Shown here piece by piece: positions 8,923-17,003 of a DNA stretch of 64,000 bases. The notes beneath the pieces are model-generated. The model saw only the letters and a list, made by a program, of their open reading frames with translations, made no database searches and was not told where the DNA came from. Position 1 is the first letter of the stretch. Each line of letters opens with the position of its first letter. The stretch comes from Rhodospirillum sp. (GTDB taxonomy: Bacteria; Pseudomonadota; Alphaproteobacteria; Dongiales; Dongiaceae), in contig PNKY01000009.1 in NCBI GenBank assembly GCA_013822765.1, positions 156,300 through 220,299 of the forward strand. The letters are read 5' to 3'. The position numbers were made by a program, and so were the translations under genes.

Positions 8923-9921
8923 ATGTTCCGGTATTTCGTCCAACGCCTGCTGGTGATGATTCCGACTCTGATCGTCATCAGCATCGCGATCTTCGTCATC
9001 ATCCAGGCGCCGCCGGGCGACTGGATCGAGACCTATATCGCGCAACTCGAGGCGCAAGGCGAAGCCGTGGATCCGGCGAAGATCGAGTTCCTGCGCAAGA
9101 CCTATGGCCTCGATCTGCCGTTCTACATGCAGTACCTCAAATGGGCGGGCGGGCTGGTTCAGGGCGATCTCGGCTACAGCTTCGAACACTCGATGCCGGT
9201 CAACGAAGTGGTCGGCGACCGCCTGTGGCTGACCGTGGTGGTGTCGCTCGCCTCCATCCTGTTCGTTTGGGTGGTATCGTTTCCGATCGCGGTCTATTCG
9301 GCGGTGCGGCAATATTCGATCGGCGACTACCTGTTCACCTTCCTCGGCTACATCGGTCTGGCGACGCCCAGCTTCCTGCTGGCGCTGATCATGCTCTACT
9401 TCGCCAAGGAATATTTCGACATCTCGATCGGCGGCTTGATGGACCCGCAATACATGAATGCGGCCTGGAGCTGGGCCAAGTTCCAGTCGATCCTGTCGCA
9501 TCTGTGGATCCCGGTGTTGGTGATCGGCTTGCCCGGAACCGCTGGCATGATCCGCCGGCTGCGCGCCAACCTGCTCGATGAGCTCAACAAGCAGTACGTG
9601 ACGACCGGCCGTGCCAAGGGCCTGCCGCCAGGGCGATTGCTCATCAAGTATCCGCTGCGCATCTCGCTCAATCCCTTCATCGCTGACATCGGCAGCCTGC
9701 TGCCGGAGCTAATCTCCGGCTCGGTCATCGTGTCGGTGGTGATGTCGCTGCCGCTGACCGGGCCAATGCTGCTGGATTCGCTGCGCAGCCAGGACATGTA
9801 TCTCGCCGGATCGTTCCTGATGTTCATGGCGTTCCTGACGGTGGTCGGCGTCTTCATCTCCGACATCATGCTGGCGCTGCTCGATCCGCGCATCCGCCTC
9901 GGCGCCGGGGCCAGCAAATGA
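8923..9921 (+). CDS. ABC importer permease (DppB-type)
   Basis: 332 residues with about six membrane segments. The N-terminus FVQRLLVMIPTLIVISIAIFVI is the standard first helix of DppB-type permeases, followed by the periplasmic PPGDW. A long periplasmic loop holds FLRKTYGLDLPFYMQYLKW. The cytoplasmic coupling element reads TGRAKGLPPGRLLIKYPLR, matching the EAA loop that docks the ATPase. It lies 12 bases after the binding protein and overlaps the partner permease by 4 bases. Confidence 0.92.
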   Translation: MFRYFVQRLLVMIPTLIVISIAIFVIIQAPPGDWIETYIAQLEAQGEAVDPAKIEFLRKTYGLDLPFYMQYLKWAGGLVQGDLGYSFEHSMPVNEVVGDRLWLTVVVSLASILFVWVVSFPIAVYSAVRQYSIGDYLFTFLGYIGLATPSFLLALIMLYFAKEYFDISIGGLMDPQYMNAAWSWAKFQSILSHLWIPVLVIGLPGTAGMIRRLRANLLDELNKQYVTTGRAKGLPPGRLLIKYPLRISLNPFIADIGSLLPELISGSVIVSVVMSLPLTGPMLLDSLRSQDMYLAGSFLMFMAFLTVVGVFISDIMLALLDPRIRLGAGASK

Positions 9922-11108
9922 ACGAGCAACCCCCATCCCGCGGCGCCCAAGCGTCCCTGCCGCCGTTGCCGCATTACGTCTCGACGGCACCGTTCGACCC
10001 CTATTCGGTCGAGCGCACCACCCCCGAGCAAGAGAAGATCTACCTCGCCTCGCAATGGAAGCTGATGGCGCTGAAGTTCAGGCGCCACCGCATTGCGGTG
10101 CTGTCCGCGATCGTGCTCGGCATCATGTATGCTTCGATCCTGGTGGTGGAGTTCCTGGCGCCCTACCAGCAGGACACCCGCAACGTGCAGCACATCTATG
10201 TGGCGCCGCAGCCGATCCACTTCTTCCACAAGGGCGAGTTGATCGGGCCGTTCGTCTATGCGCTCGACTACAAGCTCGACATGAAGACCCTGAAACGCAT
10301 CTTCACCGAGAATCCAGAGAAGCCGCTGAAGATCCGCTTCTTCTGCCGCGCCGACAAATACAATTGGTGGGGCGTCGTTCCCGGTGACCTGCACCTGATG
10401 TGCCCGCCGGAGGGCGGGCCGTTGTTCCTGCTCGGCTCCGACCGGCTTGGGCGCGACATGCTCTCGCGCATCCTCTACGGCATGCGCATCTCGCTCACCA
10501 TCGGCCTCATCGGCGTCGCGGTGTCGATCGTGCTGGGCGTGATCCTGGGCGGGCTCGCCGGCTATTACGGCGGCTGGGTCGACGACATCGTGCAGCGCGT
10601 GATCGAGGTGGTGCGCTCGATCCCGCATCTGCCCCTATGGCTGGCGCTGGCGGCGATCCTGCCGGTCAGCTGGTCGCCGATCCTGATCTATTTCGGCATC
10701 ACCATCATTCTCGGCCTGATCGACTGGACCGGGCTTGCGCGCGCGGTGCGATCGCGGCTGCTCAGCCTGCGCGAGGAGGATTTCTGCGTCGCCGCGCAGC
10801 TGATGGGCGCCTCGCCGAAGCGCATCATTTTCCGCCACCTGATGCCGAGCTTCATGAGCCACCTGATCGCGTCGGCCACCCTCGCCATCCCCAACATGAT
10901 CCTGGGCGAGACCGCGCTGTCGTTCCTCGGCCTCGGCATCCGTCCGCCGATCACCTCGTGGGGCGTGCTGCTCAACGAGGCGCAGAACATCAACGTGGTG
11001 GTGCTCTACCCCTGGCTGATGCTGCCGATCGTGCCGGTCATCATCGTGGTGCTGGCGTTCAACTTCATGGGCGACGGCTTGCGCGACGCGGCGGATCCGT
11101 ACCGGTAG
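9918..11108 (+). CDS. ABC importer permease (DppC-type) with long periplasmic insert
   Basis: 396 residues, about 100 more than a usual DppC. A cytoplasmic N-terminus is followed by a first helix near residues 55-75 and an insert of roughly 100 residues (YVAPQPIHFFHKGELIGPF through WWGVVPGDLHLMCPPEGG) before the conserved LGSDRLGRDMLSRILYGMRISL. The EAA loop is AAQLMGASPKRIIFRHLMPS. The insert sits where a periplasmic loop would be and may contact the longer binding protein. The gene ends the importer set; the next gene is on the other strand. Confidence 0.92.
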   Translation: MNEQPPSRGAQASLPPLPHYVSTAPFDPYSVERTTPEQEKIYLASQWKLMALKFRRHRIAVLSAIVLGIMYASILVVEFLAPYQQDTRNVQHIYVAPQPIHFFHKGELIGPFVYALDYKLDMKTLKRIFTENPEKPLKIRFFCRADKYNWWGVVPGDLHLMCPPEGGPLFLLGSDRLGRDMLSRILYGMRISLTIGLIGVAVSIVLGVILGGLAGYYGGWVDDIVQRVIEVVRSIPHLPLWLALAAILPVSWSPILIYFGITIILGLIDWTGLARAVRSRLLSLREEDFCVAAQLMGASPKRIIFRHLMPSFMSHLIASATLAIPNMILGETALSFLGLGIRPPITSWGVLLNEAQNINVVVLYPWLMLPIVPVIIVVLAFNFMGDGLRDAADPYR

Positions 11109-11179
11109 CCATCAGCGGCGGCCGGGGCGTCGAGCGCGTCAATGTCGAGGCCTTGATCGCGCAGCGGCGCGCTGACCCA

Positions 11180-11213
11180 AAAACGAGATCGCCGGGCACG
11201 AGGCCCGGCGATC
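11180..11213 (-). terminator. Intrinsic terminator of the protease/TPR gene
   Basis: A perfect 11-bp stem (GATCGCCGGGC at 11187-11197 and its complement at 11203-11213) with a 5-base loop. On the minus strand it is followed by CGTTTTTGGG, giving a short U-tract. It lies 22 bases beyond the stop of the minus-strand gene at 11235. On the plus strand there is no T-run, so it would only weakly stop the incoming ABC operon. Confidence 0.75.
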
Positions 11214-11234
11214 AGGGGTGCTATCGGGGCTGTA

Positions 11235-13475
11235 CTACCCCTGGGTGTCCGCGGCGCGGCGCCAGGTGTCGATCACCGAGTATTCCAGCCAGGTGCGGTC
11301 GATATAGGACGCGGTCTCGAAGTAGCGGCGCGCGTTCTTGAGATCGCCCTTGGAGTAGGCCAGCATCGCGACGTACGAGTGCGCGATGCCCATGCGGGTC
11401 CACTTGGTGTCCTCCGGACCCTTCTCCGCTTCCTTCAGGAAGTCGTCGGCGGTCATTTCGCCCTGGAACACCTTCACCAGCTTGACCTGCCAGCTGCCCG
11501 GGTCGTCATGCGGCTGGATCAGGTCCTTGACCGCGGCCTTGGCTTCCTCGGCCTTGCCGGTCTTGTTGAGGGCGATCGCCATCAGCATGGCGGACCAGAT
11601 GTCTTCCTTCTTGTTCTTGCGCGCGACCTTCAGCACTTCGATCGCCTGCGCGTCCTTGCCCTGGGCCAGCAGGCCGGCGCCGAGCGCGATGGCCGGGTTC
11701 GGGTTGTCGTCGGTCTCCGCCATCGCCTTGCGCAGGTCCTTCTCGGCCTCATCGAAGTGATGGCCCTCGTTCTGCGCGAACACGGCGCGCATCATCTGCG
11801 CCCAGGTCGCCTTCGGGTTCTCCTTCATGATCTTGCGCAGATCCTCGCGCGCCGGCTCGGACTGGCCGATGCGGAAGCGCACGATCGCGCGCATGAACAG
11901 CGGATGCTCGTACTTTTTCATGTACCTCAGCATCTCGTCATAGGCGGCCAGCGCAGCGCGATGCTCGCCGGCGCAGGCCATCGCGTCGGCCCACTCCATG
12001 CGGATGTCGGGGCTGGAGCCGAGGCGGTCCCACGATTTGCGGAGCAGGTTGGCGGCGTTCTTGCACTCGCCGCCGCGCGCCAGCAGATAGCCTTGGACGG
12101 TCTGCAGCTCGTTCATCTCGGGGAACAGCTTGCGGAAGCTCGCCGTGTCGTCGACGGCTTTGCGCCAGGCCGTGGTGTAGCCAAGGTCGTCCTCGTCGAC
12201 GATGTCGATGCGCACGCTGCGCAGCTCGCGCGAGTCCGGATGCAGCTCGAGCAGCTTGTCGATTTCGGTCAGCGCCGGCTCGGCGCCGCGCGCGTTGTGC
12301 AGGGCGATCAACCAGCGGGCGGCCAGCGCCATGTCGTCGGGCCGCTTGGCGCGCTGCTTCTCGAGCTCGGCGACCAGGGTCTCGTCCTTCTCGCCATAGG
12401 GCTTGTTGGTGCCGGCGCCCATCATGCGCGCGCCCTTGTCGTCCTTCAGGAACGGCCGGACCCGATCGAGGAAGCCGGAGACCGGATTGCCCAGCTGCAT
12501 GTGCTGCACGCGCCAGGGCCAGCCCGCGGGATGCGCACCTTCGAGCAGCTCGTTGCGGATCGAACCGCCGCCATAGCCCATGGTCAGGATCGCCGCCACG
12601 CGCCAGCCGCCATTGCCGTCCGATATCAGGATCGGCGAGCCGGAGGAGCCGGGCCGCGCGAAGCAGGTGGTGTTCCACAGCGGAAACTCGACCTGGCCCC
12701 AGAATTCGCAATTCTCGTCATCCACCAGGTGCGAGATGCCGGAAACAGGCGGACCACTGATGCCGCGGGCCGGCAGCGGCTCTTCGCGCTTCAGCAGCGT
12801 CTCGCTGGTGATGCCCTCGAGCGCCAGCGGCATGTAGCCCTTGGCGCCGGCGCCCAGGCACTTTTCGAGCTTCAGCAGCGCCCAGTCCTCGTTGTAGTTC
12901 TCCCAGTCGGCCTTGCGCTTGCCGGCCGGATCGTCCTGCTTCGGGAACTGGTACTGGCCCCAGGCCACGGGGATCGCCTTGGTCGAGTCCAGGATCTCCG
13001 GCAGCTGGGAAATGTCGGTCGCCTTGCGCACCTTGGTCTGGTCGCGCACCGGGCCGATCACGAACTGGATGCTGCTCTTCAGCGGCAGGTCGTTGCTCTC
13101 GACGTCCGGATCGTCCGGGTCGACGACGTGGCGGGCGGTCATGATGTAGCATTCGCCGACCAGGAAGCCGGTACCCCAGCTCTCGTAGTTCGGCTCGCCG
13201 GGCTCGGCCTTTACGCGCTTCGGATGCTTCACCACCAGGTTGCCGATGCCGAGGCGATCGTCGCGCCGCACCAGCTTGATGTCGTTGAGCTTGAGGATGT
13301 CCTCGATCAGCGGATTCTGCGGGATCGATTCGGCCGAAGCCGGACCCGCCGCCATCAGCATCACGAAGGCCAGCGCCAACGCCAAGCCGACGCCGATCGC
13401 CACCCGTACTGCATAACGCACTTCGCTCACGGAGATGCCCGCTGCGCGCACAGTCGAAGCCATGGTTTGCCTCAA
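11235..13475 (-). CDS. Secreted trypsin-like serine protease with TPR C-terminal half
   Basis: 746 residues. A long N-terminal region ends in a hydrophobic segment at about residues 22-48 with an AxA-type cleavage site, so the protein is exported or anchored. Residues about 50-330 are a trypsin-like fold: H116 in IMTARHVV, D197 in NEDWALLKL and S278 in ARPGSSGSPIL form a plausible catalytic triad. From about residue 370 to the end are TPR-like helical repeats (for example LAARWLIALHNARGAEPALTEIDKLLELHP and NPAIALGAGLLAQGKDAQAIEVL). The TPR half probably binds substrates or partners in the periplasm. A second ATG (13463) would shorten the leader by four residues. The substrate is unknown. Confidence 0.85.
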   Translation of the reverse strand: MRQTMASTVRAAGISVSEVRYAVRVAIGVGLALALAFVMLMAAGPASAESIPQNPLIEDILKLNDIKLVRRDDRLGIGNLVVKHPKRVKAEPGEPNYESWGTGFLVGECYIMTARHVVDPDDPDVESNDLPLKSSIQFVIGPVRDQTKVRKATDISQLPEILDSTKAIPVAWGQYQFPKQDDPAGKRKADWENYNEDWALLKLEKCLGAGAKGYMPLALEGITSETLLKREEPLPARGISGPPVSGISHLVDDENCEFWGQVEFPLWNTTCFARPGSSGSPILISDGNGGWRVAAILTMGYGGGSIRNELLEGAHPAGWPWRVQHMQLGNPVSGFLDRVRPFLKDDKGARMMGAGTNKPYGEKDETLVAELEKQRAKRPDDMALAARWLIALHNARGAEPALTEIDKLLELHPDSRELRSVRIDIVDEDDLGYTTAWRKAVDDTASFRKLFPEMNELQTVQGYLLARGGECKNAANLLRKSWDRLGSSPDIRMEWADAMACAGEHRAALAAYDEMLRYMKKYEHPLFMRAIVRFRIGQSEPAREDLRKIMKENPKATWAQMMRAVFAQNEGHHFDEAEKDLRKAMAETDDNPNPAIALGAGLLAQGKDAQAIEVLKVARKNKKEDIWSAMLMAIALNKTGKAEEAKAAVKDLIQPHDDPGSWQVKLVKVFQGEMTADDFLKEAEKGPEDTKWTRMGIAHSYVAMLAYSKGDLKNARRYFETASYIDRTWLEYSVIDTWRRAADTQG

Positions 13476-13727
13476 AGGATTAACCTAAAGACCGGATTAA
13501 GGAGGGTAGCGGGCGAAGTCCTAACAACCGGCTAATAACGGCGCCTCCTCGGCCTCCGGGACGGGAGTGATGTCCCTGCAATTTGAGCAAAAATTGTGAA
13601 CCGTCACACCCCGATCTGCGACTGCTCTATCGACAAGCCAGGCCCTGACTGAATATTTTCCCGGGGCGGACGGCTTGGGGTTAAAAACCGTTCGGTTGCG
13701 TCATTTGGCGAAGTTTCTGAGGGCAAC

Positions 13728-14117
13728 ATGAGAAAATTTACAAGGCAGGCCGCCATCCTGGCGGCCCTGGCGCTCGCCGTCTCCGGCTGCGCCCAACAGG
13801 CGACCGAAGGCGCAAAGCTCGCGCCGGGCGAGAAACTGAAGATCACCCAGGAAGTCTGGACCGAGTACCAGGATTACGTGAAACACGGCCGCGACCTCGG
13901 CCCCGACCGCCATGGCGCGTTCGGCGTCGCGATCGTCGGCGATGTCGGGGTGGTGGGGCTCCCCGGCTACTACTACTGCCCGCGCCAATATGACGGCTGC
14001 CGTCCGGGCAAGAACGCCGTCAGCGACATACTCGAGCTGTGCCGGCGCGAAAACGTCGACTGCCTGATCTTCGCGCGCAACGATGAGATCCAGGTGCCGT
14101 ACGAACTCATCGACTAG
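13728..14117 (+). CDS. Small lipoprotein of unknown function
   Basis: 129 residues. The N-terminus MRKFTRQAAILAALALAVSGC is a lipoprotein signal with lipobox VSGC and acylated Cys21. The mature part is rich in Gly, Tyr and Cys (LPGYYYCPRQYDGCRPG, then LCRRENVDCLIF), with four cysteines that could form disulfides in the periplasm. No family is recognised. It diverges from the protease/TPR gene with about 250 bases between, so the two may share a control region. Confidence 0.75.
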   Translation: MRKFTRQAAILAALALAVSGCAQQATEGAKLAPGEKLKITQEVWTEYQDYVKHGRDLGPDRHGAFGVAIVGDVGVVGLPGYYYCPRQYDGCRPGKNAVSDILELCRRENVDCLIFARNDEIQVPYELID

Positions 14118-14137
14118 CCGCTGATCCTCGCGAGTCC

Positions 14138-14164
14138 CGCCTGGCTGGCCACGGTCGCCAGGCG
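14138..14164. other. Hairpin after the lipoprotein gene
   Basis: An 8-bp perfect stem CGCCTGGC / GCCAGGCG with an 11-base loop lies 20 bases after the lipoprotein stop. No T-run follows on either strand, so it may be a weak terminator or an RNA 3'-end stabiliser. Confidence 0.35.
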
Positions 14165-14236
14165 CGGATGGCGCGTCAGCGCGAAGCCAAGTAGAGTCCC
14201 GCGGTCTGCGCGATCGAGTCTCGTTGGAGCAATCAC

Positions 14237-14614
14237 ATGGCAAAGATCGTCGTGCAGACCGATCACGCACCCAAATCATTCGCCGGATACAGCCAGGCCG
14301 TGAAGGCCGGCGGACTGGTGTTCGTATCCGGGCAGGGGCCGTTCGACGCAACGGGCGCGCTCGTCGGCGCCACCATCCAGGAGCAAACGGCGCAGTGCTT
14401 CAGGAACATCGAAGCAATCCTGAAAGCCGCAGGCAGTTCGCTCGAAAAGGCCGTCAGCGCGACCTTCATCCTCGGCGAAGAGAGCGATTTCGCCGGCATG
14501 AACGAGGAATGGAACAGGTGGTTCAAGGTCGATCCGCCGGCCCGTCAGGGCGCAAAGCTGCCGATCCGGCCCAAGGGGATGAAAATCTCGATCGCGGTGA
14601 TTGCCGAAGCCTGA
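14237..14614 (+). CDS. Rid family protein (YjgF/YER057c/UK114)
   Basis: 125 residues with the full Rid fold: GLVFVSGQGPFDATG, QTAQCFRNIEAILKAAG, and a C-terminal strand MKISIAVIAEA. Family members form trimers; the RidA branch hydrolyses reactive enamines/imines. The substrate-binding Arg appears present in PPARQGAK, but the Glu usually found in the last strand (IEIEA in RidA) is Ala here (ISIAVIA). This is therefore probably another Rid subgroup rather than a true RidA deaminase. GGAG precedes the ATG. It runs convergently with the GST gene, only 3 bases apart. Confidence 0.88.
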   Translation: MAKIVVQTDHAPKSFAGYSQAVKAGGLVFVSGQGPFDATGALVGATIQEQTAQCFRNIEAILKAAGSSLEKAVSATFILGEESDFAGMNEEWNRWFKVDPPARQGAKLPIRPKGMKISIAVIAEA

Positions 14615-14617
14615 TGC

Positions 14618-15229
14618 TCAATCCGAAATGCGGATGTGGCCCGGCTGGTCCGCGACCCGCGCCAGCCAGGCGCGGATGCCGGGATAGCGCGCGAGGTCGA
14701 AGCCGCCTTCGTGCGCGACGTGGGTGTAGGCGTAGAGCGCGATGTCGGCGATCGAGTAGGCCTCGCCCGCGAACCAGGCGTGGTCCTTGAGCCGGCTCTC
14801 CATCACGCCGAGCGCGTGATAGCCGCGCTCGGTGCGCATCGCCAGCTGCGGCTCGTTCTGCGGCGTCTTGCCGAGATGCGCGACCCAGTGGCGGACCACG
14901 GCGATGTAGGGCTCGTGGCTGTATTGCTCGAAGAACATCCATTGCAGCGCGGCGGCGCGCTCGCGCTTGCTAGCGGGCCAGTATTTCGTGCCCTCGGCGA
15001 AGTAGTAGAGGATGGCGTTGGATTCGAAGAGATGGCTGCCATCGGCCAGGCGGATGGTCGGCACCTTGCCGTTCGGGTTCTTGGCCAGGAAATCTGCCGT
15101 CCGGGTGGAGCCGTCGTCGACGTCGAACTCGATGCGCTGGAACTTGAGGCCGAGGTGGCTCAGCAGCAGCCGCACCTTGTAGGCGTTGCCGGAAATGGCG
15201 GAATCGTAGAGGACGAGGTCGCTGGTCAT
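14618..15229 (-). CDS. Glutathione S-transferase family protein
   Basis: 203 residues with a thioredoxin-like N-terminal domain (LVLYDSAISGNAYKVRLLL), cis-Pro motif NGKVPTIRL and the glutathione-contacting FESNAIL, followed by an all-helical domain with FAGEAYSIADIALYAY (N-capping box). The usual catalytic residue position falls in SAISGN, so Ser is the likely thiol-activating residue. It diverges from the LysR gene, which may control it. Confidence 0.9.
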   Translation of the reverse strand: MTSDLVLYDSAISGNAYKVRLLLSHLGLKFQRIEFDVDDGSTRTADFLAKNPNGKVPTIRLADGSHLFESNAILYYFAEGTKYWPASKRERAAALQWMFFEQYSHEPYIAVVRHWVAHLGKTPQNEPQLAMRTERGYHALGVMESRLKDHAWFAGEAYSIADIALYAYTHVAHEGGFDLARYPGIRAWLARVADQPGHIRISD

Positions 15230-15297
15230 GTCGGGCTCCAGATTGGCTGAGGGTTAGTCCTACGGACCCTATCCAGTGCGCAAGCCAGAAGTTATGA

Positions 15298-15312
15298 TGC
15301 TAAGGCTTAGCA
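15298..15312. promoter_or_regulatory. Dyad between GST and LysR genes, candidate regulator site
   Basis: TGCTAAG-G-CTTAGCA is a perfect inverted repeat with a 1-base centre, 13 bases before the lysR start and within the 96-base divergent gap. LysR-type proteins bind short dyads near the divergent promoter. The assignment is inference from symmetry and position. Confidence 0.45.
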
Positions 15313-15325
15313 GAACTGAGGCATC

Positions 15326-16237
15326 ATGCGCCCTTTGCCGCCTTTGACCGCCCTCCGCGCCTTCGAGGCCGCCGCCCGCCACGGCAATTTCGTGAAGGCG
15401 GCGGCCGAGCTGGGCGTCACCGCCGGCGCCGTCAGCCAGCACATCAAGGGGCTGGAGGAGCGGCTCGGCCTCACGCTGTTCCGGCGCTTGGCGCGTGGTG
15501 TACGGCTAACGGAGGCGGGGAGGGCGTATCTGCCCGGCATCGCGGACGGGTTCGACCGGCTGGCGCGCGCCACCTTGCAGGTGCACGAATCCGGCCTGGC
15601 AGGGCGGCTCACCCTCACCGTGCTGCCGTCGTTCGCGGCGGGCTGGCTGGTGCGGCGGCTCCCCGCCTTCCGCGCACGGCATCCTGACATCGACCTCGTC
15701 ATCCGGTCGGAGCGGCAGACCGTGGACCTGCATCGCGACGAGGCCGACCTCGCAATCCGCTATGGGCTCGGCGACTTCGCCAATCTCGAAGCGACGCACC
15801 TGATGCGCGAAGAGATCTTTCCGGTGTGTGCGCCGGCCCTGCTCAACGCCGATCCGCCACTGCGCGCGCCAGCCGATCTCATGCGGCACGAGCTGCTGCA
15901 CGATGCCGGCGCATTGGGCAACGAGCCGTGGATCCGCTGGCAGCCGTGGCTGGATGCGTTCGGCTTGAGCGACGCGGTCAAGCGGCCCGCCATGCATTTC
16001 ACCGATTCGGTGCAGCTTTACCAGGCGGCATTGCTGGGCCAGGGCGTCGCGCTCGGGCGCAGCGTGCTGATCGGCGACGAGCTGGCGGCGGGCAGATTGG
16101 TGCGCCCGTTCGCGGATGCGCGGGCGTCATCCTATGCGTACTACGCCGTGACCACGCGCGCCGCCCGCGCCAATCCGCGCGTCGCCGCATTCATCGCGTG
16201 GATGATGGCGGAGGTGCAGCCGGCCGAAGAGAGCTAG
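15326..16237 (+). CDS. LysR family transcriptional regulator (GcvA-like)
   Basis: 303 residues. The N-terminal winged helix-turn-helix is clear (LTALRAFEAAARHGNFVKAAAELGVTAGAVSQHIKGLEERLGLTLFRR region, residues 7-55), followed by a linker helix and a periplasmic-binding-protein-like effector domain containing DLAIRYGLGDF and GVALGRSVLIGDELAAGRLVRPF, which are typical of the GcvA/AmpR branch. It is transcribed away from the GST gene and is its most likely target regulator. The effector is unknown. Confidence 0.92.
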   Translation: MRPLPPLTALRAFEAAARHGNFVKAAAELGVTAGAVSQHIKGLEERLGLTLFRRLARGVRLTEAGRAYLPGIADGFDRLARATLQVHESGLAGRLTLTVLPSFAAGWLVRRLPAFRARHPDIDLVIRSERQTVDLHRDEADLAIRYGLGDFANLEATHLMREEIFPVCAPALLNADPPLRAPADLMRHELLHDAGALGNEPWIRWQPWLDAFGLSDAVKRPAMHFTDSVQLYQAALLGQGVALGRSVLIGDELAAGRLVRPFADARASSYAYYAVTTRAARANPRVAAFIAWMMAEVQPAEES

Positions 16238-16247
16238 TGCTCAAGAG

Positions 16248-16808
16248 CTAGTGGATGGGCGCGATCGCGGCTGCCTGCCCCAGCGCAATGCGCAGGTCGG
16301 GCGCGCCGCATTTGTCGGCGTCGAGCGGCTGCAGGGTCAGCTCTGCATCGCGTAGCAGGACGGCGAGCGAGATCAGCGAGGGGAGCGCCGCGCGCGCGGC
16401 CGTCTGCGGCAGCAGCTGCGTCAGGGCGGACCACGATATGCCGTGCTGCTTGCGCTGGCTGCCGGCGACGGCGCCCAGCAGCAGCGCTTCATCCGGGCTC
16501 ACGAACGCGCAGCGCGGGCAGCGCACGTCGATCTCGCGCAGTGCCGCGGCGGCGAGCGCCGAAAAGACATCGTCGATCAACTCCATCGCCTGCGGCACGC
16601 CGGCGCGCAGGAAGCCTTCGCCGGCGATGCCGCGATAAGCGCTCGGGATATCCTTGCCCCGGGGGCTGCTATCTTGGCGGAAGGCGAGCAGCCACGAACG
16701 CATGCCCCACAGCAGGAACTGCCCCGCCGGATCCAACTCGTCGGTCCGCAAGCCGGTCTCATGGTCGTGCGGCGGCGCGGCGTCAGGTGGCGTGGTGCGG
16801 CCGGTCAT
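16248..16808 (-). CDS. Conserved-looking protein of unknown function with CxxC pair
   Basis: 186 residues from the ATG at 16808, which has GGAG 7 bases upstream; an ATG further out (16940) would add a low-complexity leader. The chain is mostly helical: DPAGQFLLWGMRSWLLAFRQD, then AMELIDDVFSALAAAALREIDVRCPRCAFVSPDEALLLGAVAGSQ. The RCPRC pair could bind metal. It follows the cyclase gene on the same strand after a 195-base gap with no other feature. I do not recognise the family. Confidence 0.65.
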   Translation of the reverse strand: MTGRTTPPDAAPPHDHETGLRTDELDPAGQFLLWGMRSWLLAFRQDSSPRGKDIPSAYRGIAGEGFLRAGVPQAMELIDDVFSALAAAALREIDVRCPRCAFVSPDEALLLGAVAGSQRKQHGISWSALTQLLPQTAARAALPSLISLAVLLRDAELTLQPLDADKCGAPDLRIALGQAAAIAPIH

Positions 16809-17003
16809 GCGGTCTCCGCCGATGTCGGGAATGGGGCGCTCGCGGGCCGGCATTGCCAGTGTTGGTCTCGGCGTTTCTGGGAGAAGCCGTCGCCGCCCCG
16901 CGAGCCCGATCCTTGTAGCAGGCGCCGGATGCAATTGCAAGTCATTCTCAAACAGAATCTGCGACCGACCAGCGGCGGGTTGCCGCGGGGAGGTGGGCCG
17001 CTG

